Counted from the stretch's first letter, positions 54,410-63,471 are shown. The stretch is 64,000 nt of DNA from Haloterrigena salifodinae (GCF_003977755.1 NZ_RQWN01000002.1:496001-560000); one strand, 5' to 3'. A program made the numbers and translations. Notes: a model not told the origin generated them from the sequence alone.

Positions 54410-57400
54410 ATGAGTCAACAGGGCGAACGCAGTGACCAACCGGGGACGCCGGGTCTCGAAAGCGGCCTCGAGGCATTGCGTCAGAGTCCTGAGTTTCGCG
54501 GCCCGGTCGAACCACCCGATAGCCATGACCACGTCAACGACCATTTCGCACTTATATATAAGAATCGAGACGAACAGTTCGCGGCCGCCATCCCATTCAT
54601 CCGCCAGGGACTCGAGCAGGGCGAGCGATGCCTGTACGTCGCGGATGACAACTCGAAAGCAGAAGTACTGGAAGCGATGCGGGCCTACGGCATTGACGTG
54701 GACGGTGCCCTCGACTCGGGTGCGCTATCCGTCCACACGGAAGCGGACACGTACCGCAGGACCGGCGCGTTCGATCAGGATGCGATGCTGGAGTTCTGGG
54801 AGGACTCCCTAACGGAAGCAACAGACGAGGACGGCTACACGGGAATCAGGGCAGCCGCCGAGATGACGTGGGCGCTGGATGAGGATACGAGCCCCGATCA
54901 ACTGGTCGAGTACGAAGCGGCCCTCAACTCCCTGTTCCAGAACGAGGACTACACCGTCATGTGTCAGTATAATCGCGAGCGGTTCCCACCCGAGGTGCTC
55001 GAAGACGTCATCGAGACCCACCCGCACCTCATCCACGACAACATGGTCTCTCACAACGTCTACTACACTCCTCCCGAGGAGTTCTTCGGCCCCGAACGGC
55101 CAGCCGACACGGTCGATCGGATGATGGGGAACCTGCGCGAGCAGACCGAGGCGAAGACGGAACTCCAGCAATCGAAAGAACACTTCAAGCAGATCTTTGA
55201 GAGCAGCCACGACGCTATCCTCATCGTTGACCCCGACGCAGACGAAATCCTCGACGCAAATCCGGCCGCATCCGAGATGTTTGGATACGCACGAGACGAG
55301 TTGCTGGCGCGCGGCCCCTCCGACTTATATCCCGACGAACACGACAGATTCAGTACGTTCGTTGACGAGGTGGTCGAAGATGGGATCGGCTGGACAGACG
55401 AACTCACCTGCCGCACTAGGGATGGGGTCCGGATTCCGACTGAGATCTCGGCGTCCCAAATCGAGGTCGATGACCGCCCGGTCATGTTCGCGGCGATCCG
55501 CGACATCACCGAGCGCAAGGAACACGAGCAGGCCCAACAGAGATTGTACGAGATTGTGGCCGATTCCGACCGGCCGTTCGACGACAAACTCCAAGCGGTA
55601 CTCGAACTCGGCTGCGAGCGGTTCGACCTCGAATACGGCGGGATCGCCCGCATCGATCCGACGGCCGATCTGTTCGAGGTGGAGACCATACGCGGGGACC
55701 ACGACCACCTCGTCCCTGGCGAGCAGTATCCGCTCTCCGAAACCTACTGCCGATTGGTGACGGGCGACGGAGAAACCGCTGCCGTCACCGACCCTATAAG
55801 CGAGGGGTTCGAGGGGAAACTGTGCTACGAGCGCTTCGGCGTCCAGGCATACCTCGGAAGCCACCTCGAAGTCGATGGTGACGTCGATCGGACGTTCTTC
55901 TTCGTCTCGAACGAACCACGGAAGGAGGAGTTCTCAGAGGCCGAACGCACGTTCCACCACCTGATGGGGCAGTGGGTGGAGTATGAACTCGAACGCAGGC
56001 AGGCCGCGGAGGAACTGCGCGAACAAACCCACACCCTCGAAACGATCAACCAGGTGGGCAACTCACTGGCCGCCGAACTCGACCTCGAGAATCTGGTGCA
56101 GGAGGTTACAGACGCCGGTACGGAAATAACCGGCGCGGAGTTTGGTGCCTTCTTCTATAACGTCATCGATGACCAAGGCGAATCCTACACGCTCTATACC
56201 CTCTCAGGAGTACCTGATGAGGAATTCGAAGACTTCCCGATGCCGCGCAATACGGAGGTCTTCGGCCCGACCTTTCACGGCGAGGGGGTCGTCCGCTCGG
56301 ACGACATCACCAAAGATCCGCGGTACGGTAACAATGCGCCCTACGATGGGATGCCCGAAGGCCATCTGCCCGTCTGCAGTTACCTGGCGGTTCCTGTAAT
56401 CTCGAACTCCGGTGAAGTACACGGTGGCCTTTTCTTCGGCCATTCGGAGCGGGGCATCTTCACCGAGAAGGATGAAAACATCATCACCGGGATTGCTGCC
56501 CAAGCGGCCGTAGCCATTGATAACGCTCGTCTGTATGAAACTGCGCGCGAAAGCGAGGAGCGATTCCGAGCGTTGGTCACCGCGAGTTCGGAAGCCGTGT
56601 TTCGCATGAGCTCTGATTGGAACAAAATGCACCACCTCGAAGCCCAGGGCTTCCTCGCCAACACAAACGAACCGACCAGCGACTGGCTTGATAAATACAT
56701 TCTCCCGGGCGACCAGGAGCGCATCATGGAGGCCGTCAACGAAGCCGTCCGGACCAAGAGTACATTCGAGCTTGAACACCGAGTGGAGCAGGTCGATGGC
56801 AGCCTGGGCTGGTCATTCACGCGTGCGGTACCAATGCTGAATGAGGACGGTGACATCGAGGAATGGATTGGTATGGCGAGCGACATCACCGAGCGCAAGC
56901 ATCGCCAGCAGGAACTCGAACAAACTAACGCACAACTGGAACGCTCGAACGCCGAATTGAAGCGGTTCGCCTACGCCGCCTCTCACGACCTCCAGGAGCC
57001 GTTACGGATGGTGTCGAGTTATGTTCAACTGCTCGAACAACGATATGCCGACGATCTCGATGCCGACGCACAGGAGTACATCGAGTTCGCCGTCGATGGT
57101 GCCGACCGGATGCGCGAAATGATCGATGCGTTGCTGCAGTATTCACGGCTCAACACGAGTGACAAAGAATTCGAACCCGTGGACTGTAATGGCGTGCTCG
57201 CCCAGGCGACGGATAATCTCCAAATCGCCATCGAAGAGAGCAGCGCCGAGATTACCTCGGATTCACTGCCCACGGTCATGGGCGACGAGCAGCAACTGGT
57301 GCAGCTGTTCCAAAATCTGCTCGATAACGCTATTACGTACGCTGGTGATGAGCCGCCGCATATTCACGTCACTGCTGAGAAGCAAAACGATGAATGGGTG

Positions 57401-57634
57401 CTGTCGGTCCAGGATAACGGAATCGGGATCGATTCGGAAAAAGCTGAGGAGATCTTTGAGGTGTTCAACCGCCTCCACACCCCTGACGAGTATGCCGGCA
57501 CTGGTATTGGACTCGCACTCTGCCAACGGATCGTTGATATTCACAATGGCCGCATTTGGGTTGAGTCGGAACTCGGTGAGGGGTCGACTTTCTCATTCAC
57601 AGTTCCCGAGAAGAAAGCGAGCAAATCCGCATAG
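54410..57634 (+). CDS. multi-sensor histidine kinase (MEDS-PAS-GAF-GAF-PAS-HisKA-HATPase)
   Basis: The protein is 1074 residues from ATG at 54410; TTTAA at about 54380 fits a leaderless start. Order: MEDS domain (about 45-200, DHFALIYKNRDEQFAAAIPF), PAS (about 235-345), Bat-type GAF (about 355-510), second GAF (about 520-695, EITGAEFGAFFYNVIDDQGE), PAS (about 700-820), HisKA with phospho-acceptor in RFAYAASHDLQEPLRMVSSY, and HATPase with N box QLFQNLLDNAITYAG and VQDNGIGIDSE, GTGIGLALCQRI. No transmembrane segment, so it senses cytosolic signals. A response-regulator remnant follows at 13 bp. Confidence 0.93.
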   Translation: MSQQGERSDQPGTPGLESGLEALRQSPEFRGPVEPPDSHDHVNDHFALIYKNRDEQFAAAIPFIRQGLEQGERCLYVADDNSKAEVLEAMRAYGIDVDGALDSGALSVHTEADTYRRTGAFDQDAMLEFWEDSLTEATDEDGYTGIRAAAEMTWALDEDTSPDQLVEYEAALNSLFQNEDYTVMCQYNRERFPPEVLEDVIETHPHLIHDNMVSHNVYYTPPEEFFGPERPADTVDRMMGNLREQTEAKTELQQSKEHFKQIFESSHDAILIVDPDADEILDANPAASEMFGYARDELLARGPSDLYPDEHDRFSTFVDEVVEDGIGWTDELTCRTRDGVRIPTEISASQIEVDDRPVMFAAIRDITERKEHEQAQQRLYEIVADSDRPFDDKLQAVLELGCERFDLEYGGIARIDPTADLFEVETIRGDHDHLVPGEQYPLSETYCRLVTGDGETAAVTDPISEGFEGKLCYERFGVQAYLGSHLEVDGDVDRTFFFVSNEPRKEEFSEAERTFHHLMGQWVEYELERRQAAEELREQTHTLETINQVGNSLAAELDLENLVQEVTDAGTEITGAEFGAFFYNVIDDQGESYTLYTLSGVPDEEFEDFPMPRNTEVFGPTFHGEGVVRSDDITKDPRYGNNAPYDGMPEGHLPVCSYLAVPVISNSGEVHGGLFFGHSERGIFTEKDENIITGIAAQAAVAIDNARLYETARESEERFRALVTASSEAVFRMSSDWNKMHHLEAQGFLANTNEPTSDWLDKYILPGDQERIMEAVNEAVRTKSTFELEHRVEQVDGSLGWSFTRAVPMLNEDGDIEEWIGMASDITERKHRQQELEQTNAQLERSNAELKRFAYAASHDLQEPLRMVSSYVQLLEQRYADDLDADAQEYIEFAVDGADRMREMIDALLQYSRLNTSDKEFEPVDCNGVLAQATDNLQIAIEESSAEITSDSLPTVMGDEQQLVQLFQNLLDNAITYAGDEPPHIHVTAEKQNDEWVLSVQDNGIGIDSEKAEEIFEVFNRLHTPDEYAGTGIGLALCQRIVDIHNGRIWVESELGEGSTFSFTVPEKKASKSA

Positions 57635-57647
57635 GTAGTGGTTCGTA

Positions 57648-57728
57648 ATGAGTGAGGGAATCGGGATTCTGCTGGCCGAGGATAACCCGGTCGATGTTCG
57701 TCTCATGTACTTAGCAGATGGTCGGTGA
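57648..57728 (+). pseudogene. truncated response-regulator receiver
   Basis: ATG at 57648 reads MSEGIGILLAEDNPVDVRLM, YLADGR, then stops. ILLAEDNPVDVRL is the first strand and acidic pocket of a receiver domain, about a fifth of its usual length. It would have been the kinase's partner. Nothing resembling the rest of the domain is found in the 285 bp up to 58013, which I see as non-coding and AT-richer. Confidence 0.75.
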
Positions 57729-58013
57729 ACTCGTGACCGATACGCGCTACTCAATTCAGCAAGACGCTACGAGCTCATGACTCCTCCATCACTTACGCCG
57801 GTTTTCAAATCCTCGAAAAACAGCCACCTTATGTCTGACGTAACAATCGCTCGTGTTGATTCAACAAAACAAAAGCAGTACTCATAACCGAGAGCAGTAC
57901 GCAAAGTAAGAACGCGATATATAATAGCTGACGTCGGTCAGCGGTGAACTGACGCCAACTTCGTTTGAGTTCTATTGATGCAATTCGAATAGCACCACAC
58001 ATACCAATCTAAT

Positions 58014-58376
58014 CTAATTATCTCTAGGCATTCTTTCCCCCGCTTCAAAGACCCTCTGGTAAAAAGGTGCGAGTACAATCATCCCAACAGCTGCCGAAAT
58101 GAAGGTCGTCGCATCGCCTGAATGTATCGGTTGAAATAAGACAACATAGCCCGCACCCATTGCGCTCCCAAGCCAACCACCAGTAAGTGAAAATGGTCGC
58201 TGGTTGAGGAAATAACCAATAGCAAAAAGGAGTGCGGAAAATCCAACGAACCCACCCGCGACAAGCGTCCAGTTCGTGTTTTCACTCGCCGTGAGAAGAT
58301 ACATTATCACGCCGGTGAGAGCAGCACTGATCCCATTAAGGACGATGAGTTTGAGGTTGAATTGGTTGGTGGCCAT
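58014..58376 (-). CDS. four-helix small membrane protein near halocin-like gene
   Basis: The protein is 120 residues with about four hydrophobic helices: LKLIVLNGISAALTGVIMYL, WTLVAGGFVGFSALLFAIGY, GGWLGSAMGAGYVVLFQPI and FISAAVGMIVLAPFYQRVF. Start ATG at 58376. Family not recognised. It lies 108 bp downstream of the broken halocin-C8-like gene on the same strand, so an immunity or export role is conceivable but unproven. Confidence 0.72.
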   Translation of the reverse strand: MATNQFNLKLIVLNGISAALTGVIMYLLTASENTNWTLVAGGFVGFSALLFAIGYFLNQRPFSLTGGWLGSAMGAGYVVLFQPIHSGDATTFISAAVGMIVLAPFYQRVFEAGERMPRDN

Positions 58377-58484
58377 ACGTATCTATACTGTAGATATCAC
58401 AATAAAAGTTACTTCCCAATATATTTATAATATCTATTATTGCCATATCATAAATAAAGTGGGCTATGGACGAGGATGAGAGAC

Positions 58485-59049
58485 CTAGCAGAGGTCTAGA
58501 CGGGGGTCTGCACAGAGTTCTTCGTAATCGTACTGTCCAGCACATCCTTTGCCAGCGGTGATTTTACAGGCGATTTGGGTGAAGGTAAAGCAGGTTCCAC
58601 CAGCAATGTAACCTGAACCTGAAAGAACTCCACAAATGAATGCAGTGCCTGCCCCCCATCCAATCTGGCAGATGAGTTCGAAGCATTTCTTACACCCCCA
58701 GCAGCCAAGATCAAATTGTTGCGCTGTAACTGCATCGCTCTGAACTGCGATTGTATCAGTGGATGCAGGCGGGATACCACCGTATGTGCTTACCTCACCG
58801 CCCTCTATCGCGTTGATTTTCGTTGCTTCTTTAGGGATATTTTCATTCGGATCGTTGATGTATTTCAGTTCGGCTATGGAGATTCCATTTTAATCAATCC
58901 CCGTCGTTTGACACGATCTTCACTGCGGAGTCCACTGAGAGTTTCCCCTGTCTCTGCACAACCGCTGCCGTCGTCGACGGAGTCATTGATCTCTTCAATT
59001 TGGTGTCAATGTCGTCAGGTTCTTTCACCAGTTCTGGACCACATTTCAC
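58485..59049 (-). pseudogene. frameshifted halocin-C8-like precursor
   Basis: The C-terminal frame (58889-58485) ends in a cysteine-rich peptide: QQFDLGCWGCKKCFELICQI, GWGAGTAFICGVLSGSGYIA, GGTCFTFTQIACKITAGKGC, AGQYDYEELCADPRLDLC. It has ten cysteines, as mature halocin C8 does, with the same GCxxC start, FICG core and length near 76. No start codon exists in this frame after the upstream stop at 58892-58890. Protein-like sequence continues in the next frame (EEINDSVDDGSGCAETGETL, SGLRSEDRVKRRG) and then in a third (KCGPELVKEPDDIDTKL from GTG 59049), so at least two frameshifts are needed. An ATATATTA box precedes. The N-terminal signal/immunity part is short or lost. Confidence 0.72.
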
Positions 59050-59704
59050 GAGTCAATTAGTAATATATTGTAATTAACAGCTGTTATTATACCTTACAGT
59101 GGAATTATTCCATCAGCTGAATTAGAACTTAAAAGAATAGTGTCCAAAAATCTAATTAGCTATTTATATAGTCTAGATTAGATTTAATGTGTTCAAATGT
59201 ATTGTATGCCCATTTAATCAGATCCGGATCATCGTTCAATAGGCAATTCGAAAGTTGACCGCGCTCATACCCACCTACGAGAACACGATCAATGACGAAG
59301 TATCGGGACGACGGGGTCCCTCGAGGAGTCGTTTCTGACTGACTCGACGCATCAGAGGAGATTCTCGACAGGCATTACGACCGTGCCAGCCGGGCGAATG
59401 AGCGTCCCGACACTGGCAGATTATCCAAGGAAAATGAACACGAAAACTGGAAGTAAGAAGGTAGCAACGATCGGACCAGTTAACGCCTACAGCGCCCACT
59501 TCTCTGCGACGGTGTCGAGTACTTACACTGCATTCGACGAGATCCGTTTCCGCGACGAGTCGTTCTCTCTCCTTCACCGACAGGGTTAAGCGAGAACGTT
59601 TTGATCGGTCTATTCGATAACAGTCCTATGCAGCGATCACAGTGGACTCGAACAGTTGCGATCCGAAGGCGCGACCGGTTCGCACACCCGACGACGGCAA
59701 GTCC
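59050..59704. other. AT-rich 655-bp stretch without a supported gene
   Basis: The part 59050-59230 is very AT-rich for this genome (for example TAGCTATTTATATAGTCTAG near 59160) and holds the promoter of the halocin-like pseudogene. The part 59270-59640 is nearer normal composition, with weak open frames on both strands that I cannot link to a family. Probably decayed accessory DNA. Confidence 0.5.
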
Positions 59705-60817
59705 ATGAGCCGACACCGGCGAACGTTCCTCGCGACCGCCGGAGCGGTCGCATTCGGCGGCTGTGCCGTCCCCGAAGGCGATCTGGCCGTCACCGACGAC
59801 CGCGGTTCCGCTGCCGATCGCGACGGCGGGCGCGGCGAAACGACGATCGGCTTCGCCGGCGATACGATGCTCGGGCGTGAGCTCAACCGGCAGTACGGGC
59901 GGTCCAACGTCGACCCGGCGACGGTCTGGGGCGATCTCCGGCCCCGGCTCGAGTCCCTCGACGGCGTCTGCTGTAACCTCGAGTGCTGTCTGTCGACGCG
60001 CGGCGAACCGGCCCCCGGTCGGACGTATCACTTTCGCGGCGATCCGGAGTGGGCGGTTCCCGCGCTGAGTGCGGGGAACGTTCAGTTCGCATCGCTGGCG
60101 AACAATCACGCGATGGATTTCGGACCGGTGTCACTGACCGACACGATAGACGCGCTCACCGAGGCGGGAATCGACGTCGCGGGTGCCGGCGAGACGCCGG
60201 CGGCGGCCCGCGCGCCGGCCACGTTTTCCGTCGGCGACGTCGACGTCGCCGTCGTCTCGTTCGCCGACCGATACGCGGGTTACGCTGCGACCGACGGCCG
60301 GCCGGGAATCGCCCACATCGCTCCGGATCCGTCGGCCTCCGAAACCCGGCGGGTCGTCGGCGACGCGATCGAGCGCGCGAAGGCGACCGATCCGGATCTC
60401 CTCGTCGCCTCCGTTCACTTCGGGCCGAACTGGGTCGAGCGTCCCAGCGGACGGCTCGTCGCGTTCGGTCACTGGCTCGTCGATCGGGGCGTCGACCTCG
60501 TTCACGGTCACAGCGCCCATGTCGTCCAGGGAATCGAACAATACGGCGACGGCGTCGTGCTCCACGACACCGGCGATTTCGTCGACGATTTCGGGGTCAA
60601 GGACGGCCTCCAGAACGACCGCAGCTACCTCTTCGAAGCGACGCTCGAGGACGGAGAGCTCCGGGAGATACAGCTCGTTCCGATCGAGATCGACGACGGC
60701 GTCTCTCGCGCCGGCGAGGACGCGGCGGCGTGGCTCAGAGAGACAATGCGCGCTCGATCCGCGCCGTTCGAGACGACGTACGAACGGGACGGAGAGGGGC
60801 TCGTGGTCCCGCTGTGA
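59705..60817 (+). CDS. CapA-family (PGA_cap) Tat lipoprotein
   Basis: The protein is 370 residues from ATG at 59705: MSRHRRTFLATAGAVAFGGC, a twin-arginine signal with lipobox AFGGC. The metallophosphatase-like CapA domain shows IGFAGDTMLGRELNRQYG, CCNLECCLSTRGEPAPGRTY, VQFASLANNHAMDFGPVSLT, DVAVVSFADRYAGY and VDLVHGHSAHVVQGIEQYGD. Members are linked to poly-gamma-glutamate or capsule synthesis, and the catalytic role is uncertain. The protein is exported folded and probably lipid-anchored outside. It is normal in GC content, unlike the DNA before it. Confidence 0.9.
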   Translation: MSRHRRTFLATAGAVAFGGCAVPEGDLAVTDDRGSAADRDGGRGETTIGFAGDTMLGRELNRQYGRSNVDPATVWGDLRPRLESLDGVCCNLECCLSTRGEPAPGRTYHFRGDPEWAVPALSAGNVQFASLANNHAMDFGPVSLTDTIDALTEAGIDVAGAGETPAAARAPATFSVGDVDVAVVSFADRYAGYAATDGRPGIAHIAPDPSASETRRVVGDAIERAKATDPDLLVASVHFGPNWVERPSGRLVAFGHWLVDRGVDLVHGHSAHVVQGIEQYGDGVVLHDTGDFVDDFGVKDGLQNDRSYLFEATLEDGELREIQLVPIEIDDGVSRAGEDAAAWLRETMRARSAPFETTYERDGEGLVVPL

Positions 60818-60825
60818 CCGACCGC

Positions 60826-60913
60826 GCTCGCTTCGGACCACGCCGTCGCGTCCGCGCCGTCAGGCGCGGAGAGGCCGCCGTGTGACGGCTGACGGGGCAA
60901 ATCCTGCAGCGCC
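60826..60913 (+). repeat. attachment-site copy 3: split tRNA-Arg remnant
   Basis: CGCTTCGGACCACGCCGTCGCG (60826 onward, near-match to the tRNA anticodon arm and variable loop) is followed by a 47-bp insert, then GGGCAAATCCTGCAGCGCC (to 60913), which matches the T-arm and acceptor 3' strand over 16 exact bases (CAAATCCTGCAGCGCC). It cannot make a functional tRNA. The DNA after it (GTGGCGATTATCAGTCGAAC) again resembles the left end of cassette A. Confidence 0.8.
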
Positions 60914-61223
60914 ATATTCCTGTCGCGAGCAAATCCGCGGGCGACGGTACCACCATTCTCGCCGAACAGTGTGGCGATTATCAGTCGAACGGCGATCTTC
61001 TCTGATTTCGATCACCAGTTGAGCGGGGTGTGATTGCCTCTGGGAGTCGCGTCCAACCAACCTCGCGGCAATCCAGCGAATCGACCGCTAAGTGACAGGG
61101 ACGCTGCGTGAACTCGAGCTTTCGTGTCCGCCGCGTGTTGGACCGGCCAGTAAAACACTCAGCGGCACCGCCACCGTTCTCAGTAGCCCCGGCTGCATCG
61201 CCGACAATCGGGAGGAGGCGGCG

Positions 61224-62306
61224 TCACGGTTTGGCCTCGAGCACGAGGTTGAACGGCGTCTCAGCCGCTCGACGGACCCGCGTGAACCCGCCCGCAGTGA
61301 TCACCTCGCGGAGGCGCGCTTCGCCGGCCTGAGCACCCAGAACCGGGTCGCCGCCCTGGGCGAGCGAGTTCGGTACGCAGGCCAGCGTCGAGGCGCAGTA
61401 GAACGCCCTGCTCACCGTGTTCAGGTTCTTCTCGAGCTGATCGTTGGCGAACGGCTCGACCAACATCCACGCTCCGTCATCGGCGAGCGTCTCCCGGACG
61501 TGTGACGCCACGCCGACCGGATCACCCATGTCGTGGTACGCGTCAAACATCATCACGAGGTCGTAGTCGGCCCCGTCGTACTCCGTTGCGGTTGCCACCT
61601 CGAAGCTGATGCGGTCTGCCACACCGGCGTCTTCGGCTCGCTCGCGGGCGACCTCGATCGAGTGATCGTGGTAATCGACGGCGACGAACGCCGAATCGGG
61701 GTAGGCCTCGGCCATGATAATCGTCGACGCACCGTGACCGCAGCCGATGTCGGCTACGCGCGCTCCGTCCCTGAGCCTCGCGCTCATTCCATCGAGCGCG
61801 GGAATCCACTCGTCGACGAGATTCGTCTCGTAGCTGGGCCGATAGAAGCGTTCAGTTCCGTGACACACGTCTGCGTCTTGCTCGTGCCAGCCCACGCCCT
61901 CGCCGGTTCGGAAGGCGGCTTCGAGCTCCGAGAGGCTCCGCTGGTACCCCATCAGCCCCTGGAACCCGCCAGCGAGGAACGCGGGGCTGTCTTTATCGGC
62001 CAGTAGCGCCGCTTGCTCGGGTGTGAGACCGTAGCGGCCCGTCTCAGGATCGTAGGTGACGTATCCGCCGGCCGCTCCCGCATTGAGCCACTCGGTGACG
62101 TACGGTTCCACGGTGTCGGTCCGCTCGGCCAACTCGGCAGGCGAGACCGGTCCGCCGTCGGCTAACGCCTCGTAGAGGCCGAGCCTGTCGCCGATAACGA
62201 TCAGCGGCGCGTAGTAGGCCACTCCTAGTTCGTTGACGGCCATTCCGACGAGTTCATCCAACTGTTCTTCGTCGACCGGTTCGTCGGCGGTAGTCGGTAG
62301 TGCCAT
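61224..62306 (-). CDS. SAM-dependent methyltransferase with winged-helix N-domain
   Basis: The protein is 360 residues from ATG at 62306 (MALPTTADEPVDEEQLDELV); a GTG 13 codons upstream is the alternative. An N-terminal winged-helix domain like that of Rv2258c-type methyltransferases (YAPLIVIGDRLGLYEALADG, VSPAELAERTDTVEPYVTEW) precedes the Rossmann SAM domain: ARVADIGCGHGASTIIMAEA, FVAVDYHDHSIEVARERAED, YDLVMMFDAYHDMGDPVGVA and GAWMLVEPFANDQLEKNLNT. Substrate unknown, probably a small molecule. It is divergent from the regulator at 62458. Confidence 0.88.
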   Translation of the reverse strand: MALPTTADEPVDEEQLDELVGMAVNELGVAYYAPLIVIGDRLGLYEALADGGPVSPAELAERTDTVEPYVTEWLNAGAAGGYVTYDPETGRYGLTPEQAALLADKDSPAFLAGGFQGLMGYQRSLSELEAAFRTGEGVGWHEQDADVCHGTERFYRPSYETNLVDEWIPALDGMSARLRDGARVADIGCGHGASTIIMAEAYPDSAFVAVDYHDHSIEVARERAEDAGVADRISFEVATATEYDGADYDLVMMFDAYHDMGDPVGVASHVRETLADDGAWMLVEPFANDQLEKNLNTVSRAFYCASTLACVPNSLAQGGDPVLGAQAGEARLREVITAGGFTRVRRAAETPFNLVLEAKP

Positions 62307-62329
62307 ATCTGGACAGTGGACGGCGAACG

Positions 62330-62348
62330 TGTTGGCCTCATTCACGGA
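62330..62348 (-). promoter_or_regulatory. conserved 19-bp block upstream of the methyltransferase
   Basis: On the minus strand TCCGTGAATGAGGCCAACA, one base different from the block at 52406-52424, ends 23 bp before the ATG at 62306. The distance to the ATG is the same in both cassettes. See the cassette A block for interpretation. Confidence 0.6.
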
Positions 62349-62457
62349 GATTCCGTTTCACGGACTGAACGCCGTTTCAGTGCGTGAGAGTGACTGTCTC
62401 ATCACGTACGAGATAGAGCTACTACCGTTGCTACCCTATCTCGAGCTAGTGACTGAC

Positions 62458-63354
62458 ATGGACGTTCCCGAAGACGACCAACTCACGTTCAATCCACCGG
62501 CATCGCCGATCGTAGAGGCGGTCATGCAGAACGCGCGGAACCAGCAATACCTCGGTAAGCGCCTCAACGCGGCAGGCACCCGCGCCGACCCGGACCATCT
62601 CGGCGACATCGTCCGGCACGGGCCGGTTCTCGAGGCGCTCCGAGCGGAGCCCCTGGATCGCCGCGAGATTGAGGATCGCCTCGACGTTTCGCGGGCGACG
62701 AGCCACCGCCTGACGAGGTGGCTCGACGAACAGGGGTTCGTCGAGAAGACGGACGGTCGGTTCCGGTTGACGGGTCGCGGCGAGGCGGTCACCGACGAAG
62801 TTCTCCGATTCGAGGCGAACGTGAGCACCGTCCACCGGATGGGACCGCTGTTGGACGTGATCTGTCCGCACCACGCTGAGTTCGCCATCGAACCGATGAT
62901 CGATTCGACCGTGACGGTCGCTGAACCGACCGTCCCGGACCGACCTGCCGAGCGGTTGATCTCGCTCGTCGGCGAGTCGGAAACGTTCCGGGGGTTCAAC
63001 ACGACGCATCTGGCGCCGCTGATGATCGGCGAGTTCTACCAGCGAGTATTTGACGGCACCGAAGCTGAACTCATTTACCCACCGGACATCGCCGAGAGGC
63101 TGCGTGAAACGTATCCGACCCGCGTGACTGAGGCGGTCGATCGTGGACGGTTGACCCTCCGGACTCGCGAGAAACTCCCGTACGGACTCGCGCTCTTCGA
63201 CGAACGCGTCGGACTCGGCGGATACGACGACGACACAGGGCTGATGCAGGTGTTCGTCGACACGGACTCGCCCATGGCCCGCGAGTGGGCCGAACGGGTC
63301 TACGCGTCGATTCAGGCGGACTCTACGCGACTCGACAGTCGGATAGAGCAGTGA
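62458..63354 (+). CDS. HTH regulator with FilR1 (DUF1724) domain, cassette C
   Basis: The protein is 298 residues from ATG at 62458 (MDVPEDDQLTFNPPASPIVE). It is colinear with the cassette A regulator and shares long stretches: ARNQQYLG, VRHGPVLEALR, EPLDRREIE, DVSRATSHR, WLDEQGFVEK, VLRFEANV, ETFRGFNTTH and GLMQVFVDTD. The same winged HTH and FilR1-type domains are present. The duplication includes its promoter (words GTTTCAG, GTGAGA, GTACGA, CTAGTG upstream of both). Likely autoregulated and controlling the divergent methyltransferase. Confidence 0.88.
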   Translation: MDVPEDDQLTFNPPASPIVEAVMQNARNQQYLGKRLNAAGTRADPDHLGDIVRHGPVLEALRAEPLDRREIEDRLDVSRATSHRLTRWLDEQGFVEKTDGRFRLTGRGEAVTDEVLRFEANVSTVHRMGPLLDVICPHHAEFAIEPMIDSTVTVAEPTVPDRPAERLISLVGESETFRGFNTTHLAPLMIGEFYQRVFDGTEAELIYPPDIAERLRETYPTRVTEAVDRGRLTLRTREKLPYGLALFDERVGLGGYDDDTGLMQVFVDTDSPMAREWAERVYASIQADSTRLDSRIEQ

Positions 63355-63423
63355 CACCCCGCTCGCAAGAGCGGATGGATATCAGTACAATCTATTACTC
63401 GTTTTTCCTCTCAAACCGCTAAA

Positions 63424-63444
63424 TTCGGGCGTCCCACGCCCGAA
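63424..63444. repeat. terminal hairpin of cassette C
   Basis: TTCGGGCGT-CCC-ACGCCCGAA is a perfect 9-bp stem with a 3-nt loop, 28 bp before the degenerate att copy. It corresponds to the hairpin at 53963-53983. It could also terminate the regulator transcript 70 bp downstream of its stop. Confidence 0.65.
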
Positions 63445-63471
63445 ATATTGATTCGGTCGTCCGTCGAACTA

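Larger units (their letters stand above)
54034..60825. mobile_element. genomic segment B between att copies 2 and 3
   Basis: A 6.8-kb, less GC-rich segment with a histidine kinase, a truncated response regulator, a small membrane protein, a broken halocin-like gene and a CapA-like lipoprotein. Its left end resembles the left ends of A and C, but its right end lacks their terminal hairpin. It may be a composite of several insertions. No integrase or transposase is visible. Confidence 0.5.
60914..63471. mobile_element. integrase-less genomic cassette C
   Basis: A 2.6-kb segment bounded by att copy 3 and degenerate copy 4. It holds a methyltransferase gene divergent from a FilR1-type regulator paralogous to that of cassette A. 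Left-end sequence, promoter region and right-end hairpin (28 bp before the att) all match cassette A, while the enzyme differs. Mobility is inferred. Confidence 0.65.

Noticed and set aside
58496-58780. 94-codon minus-strand frame
   Set aside because: It is out of frame with the cysteine-rich halocin-like sequence, which is far more protein-like.
59275-59589. Open frames of 68 to 100 codons on both strands
   Set aside because: No recognisable motif, biased composition and no promoter; not supported as genes.
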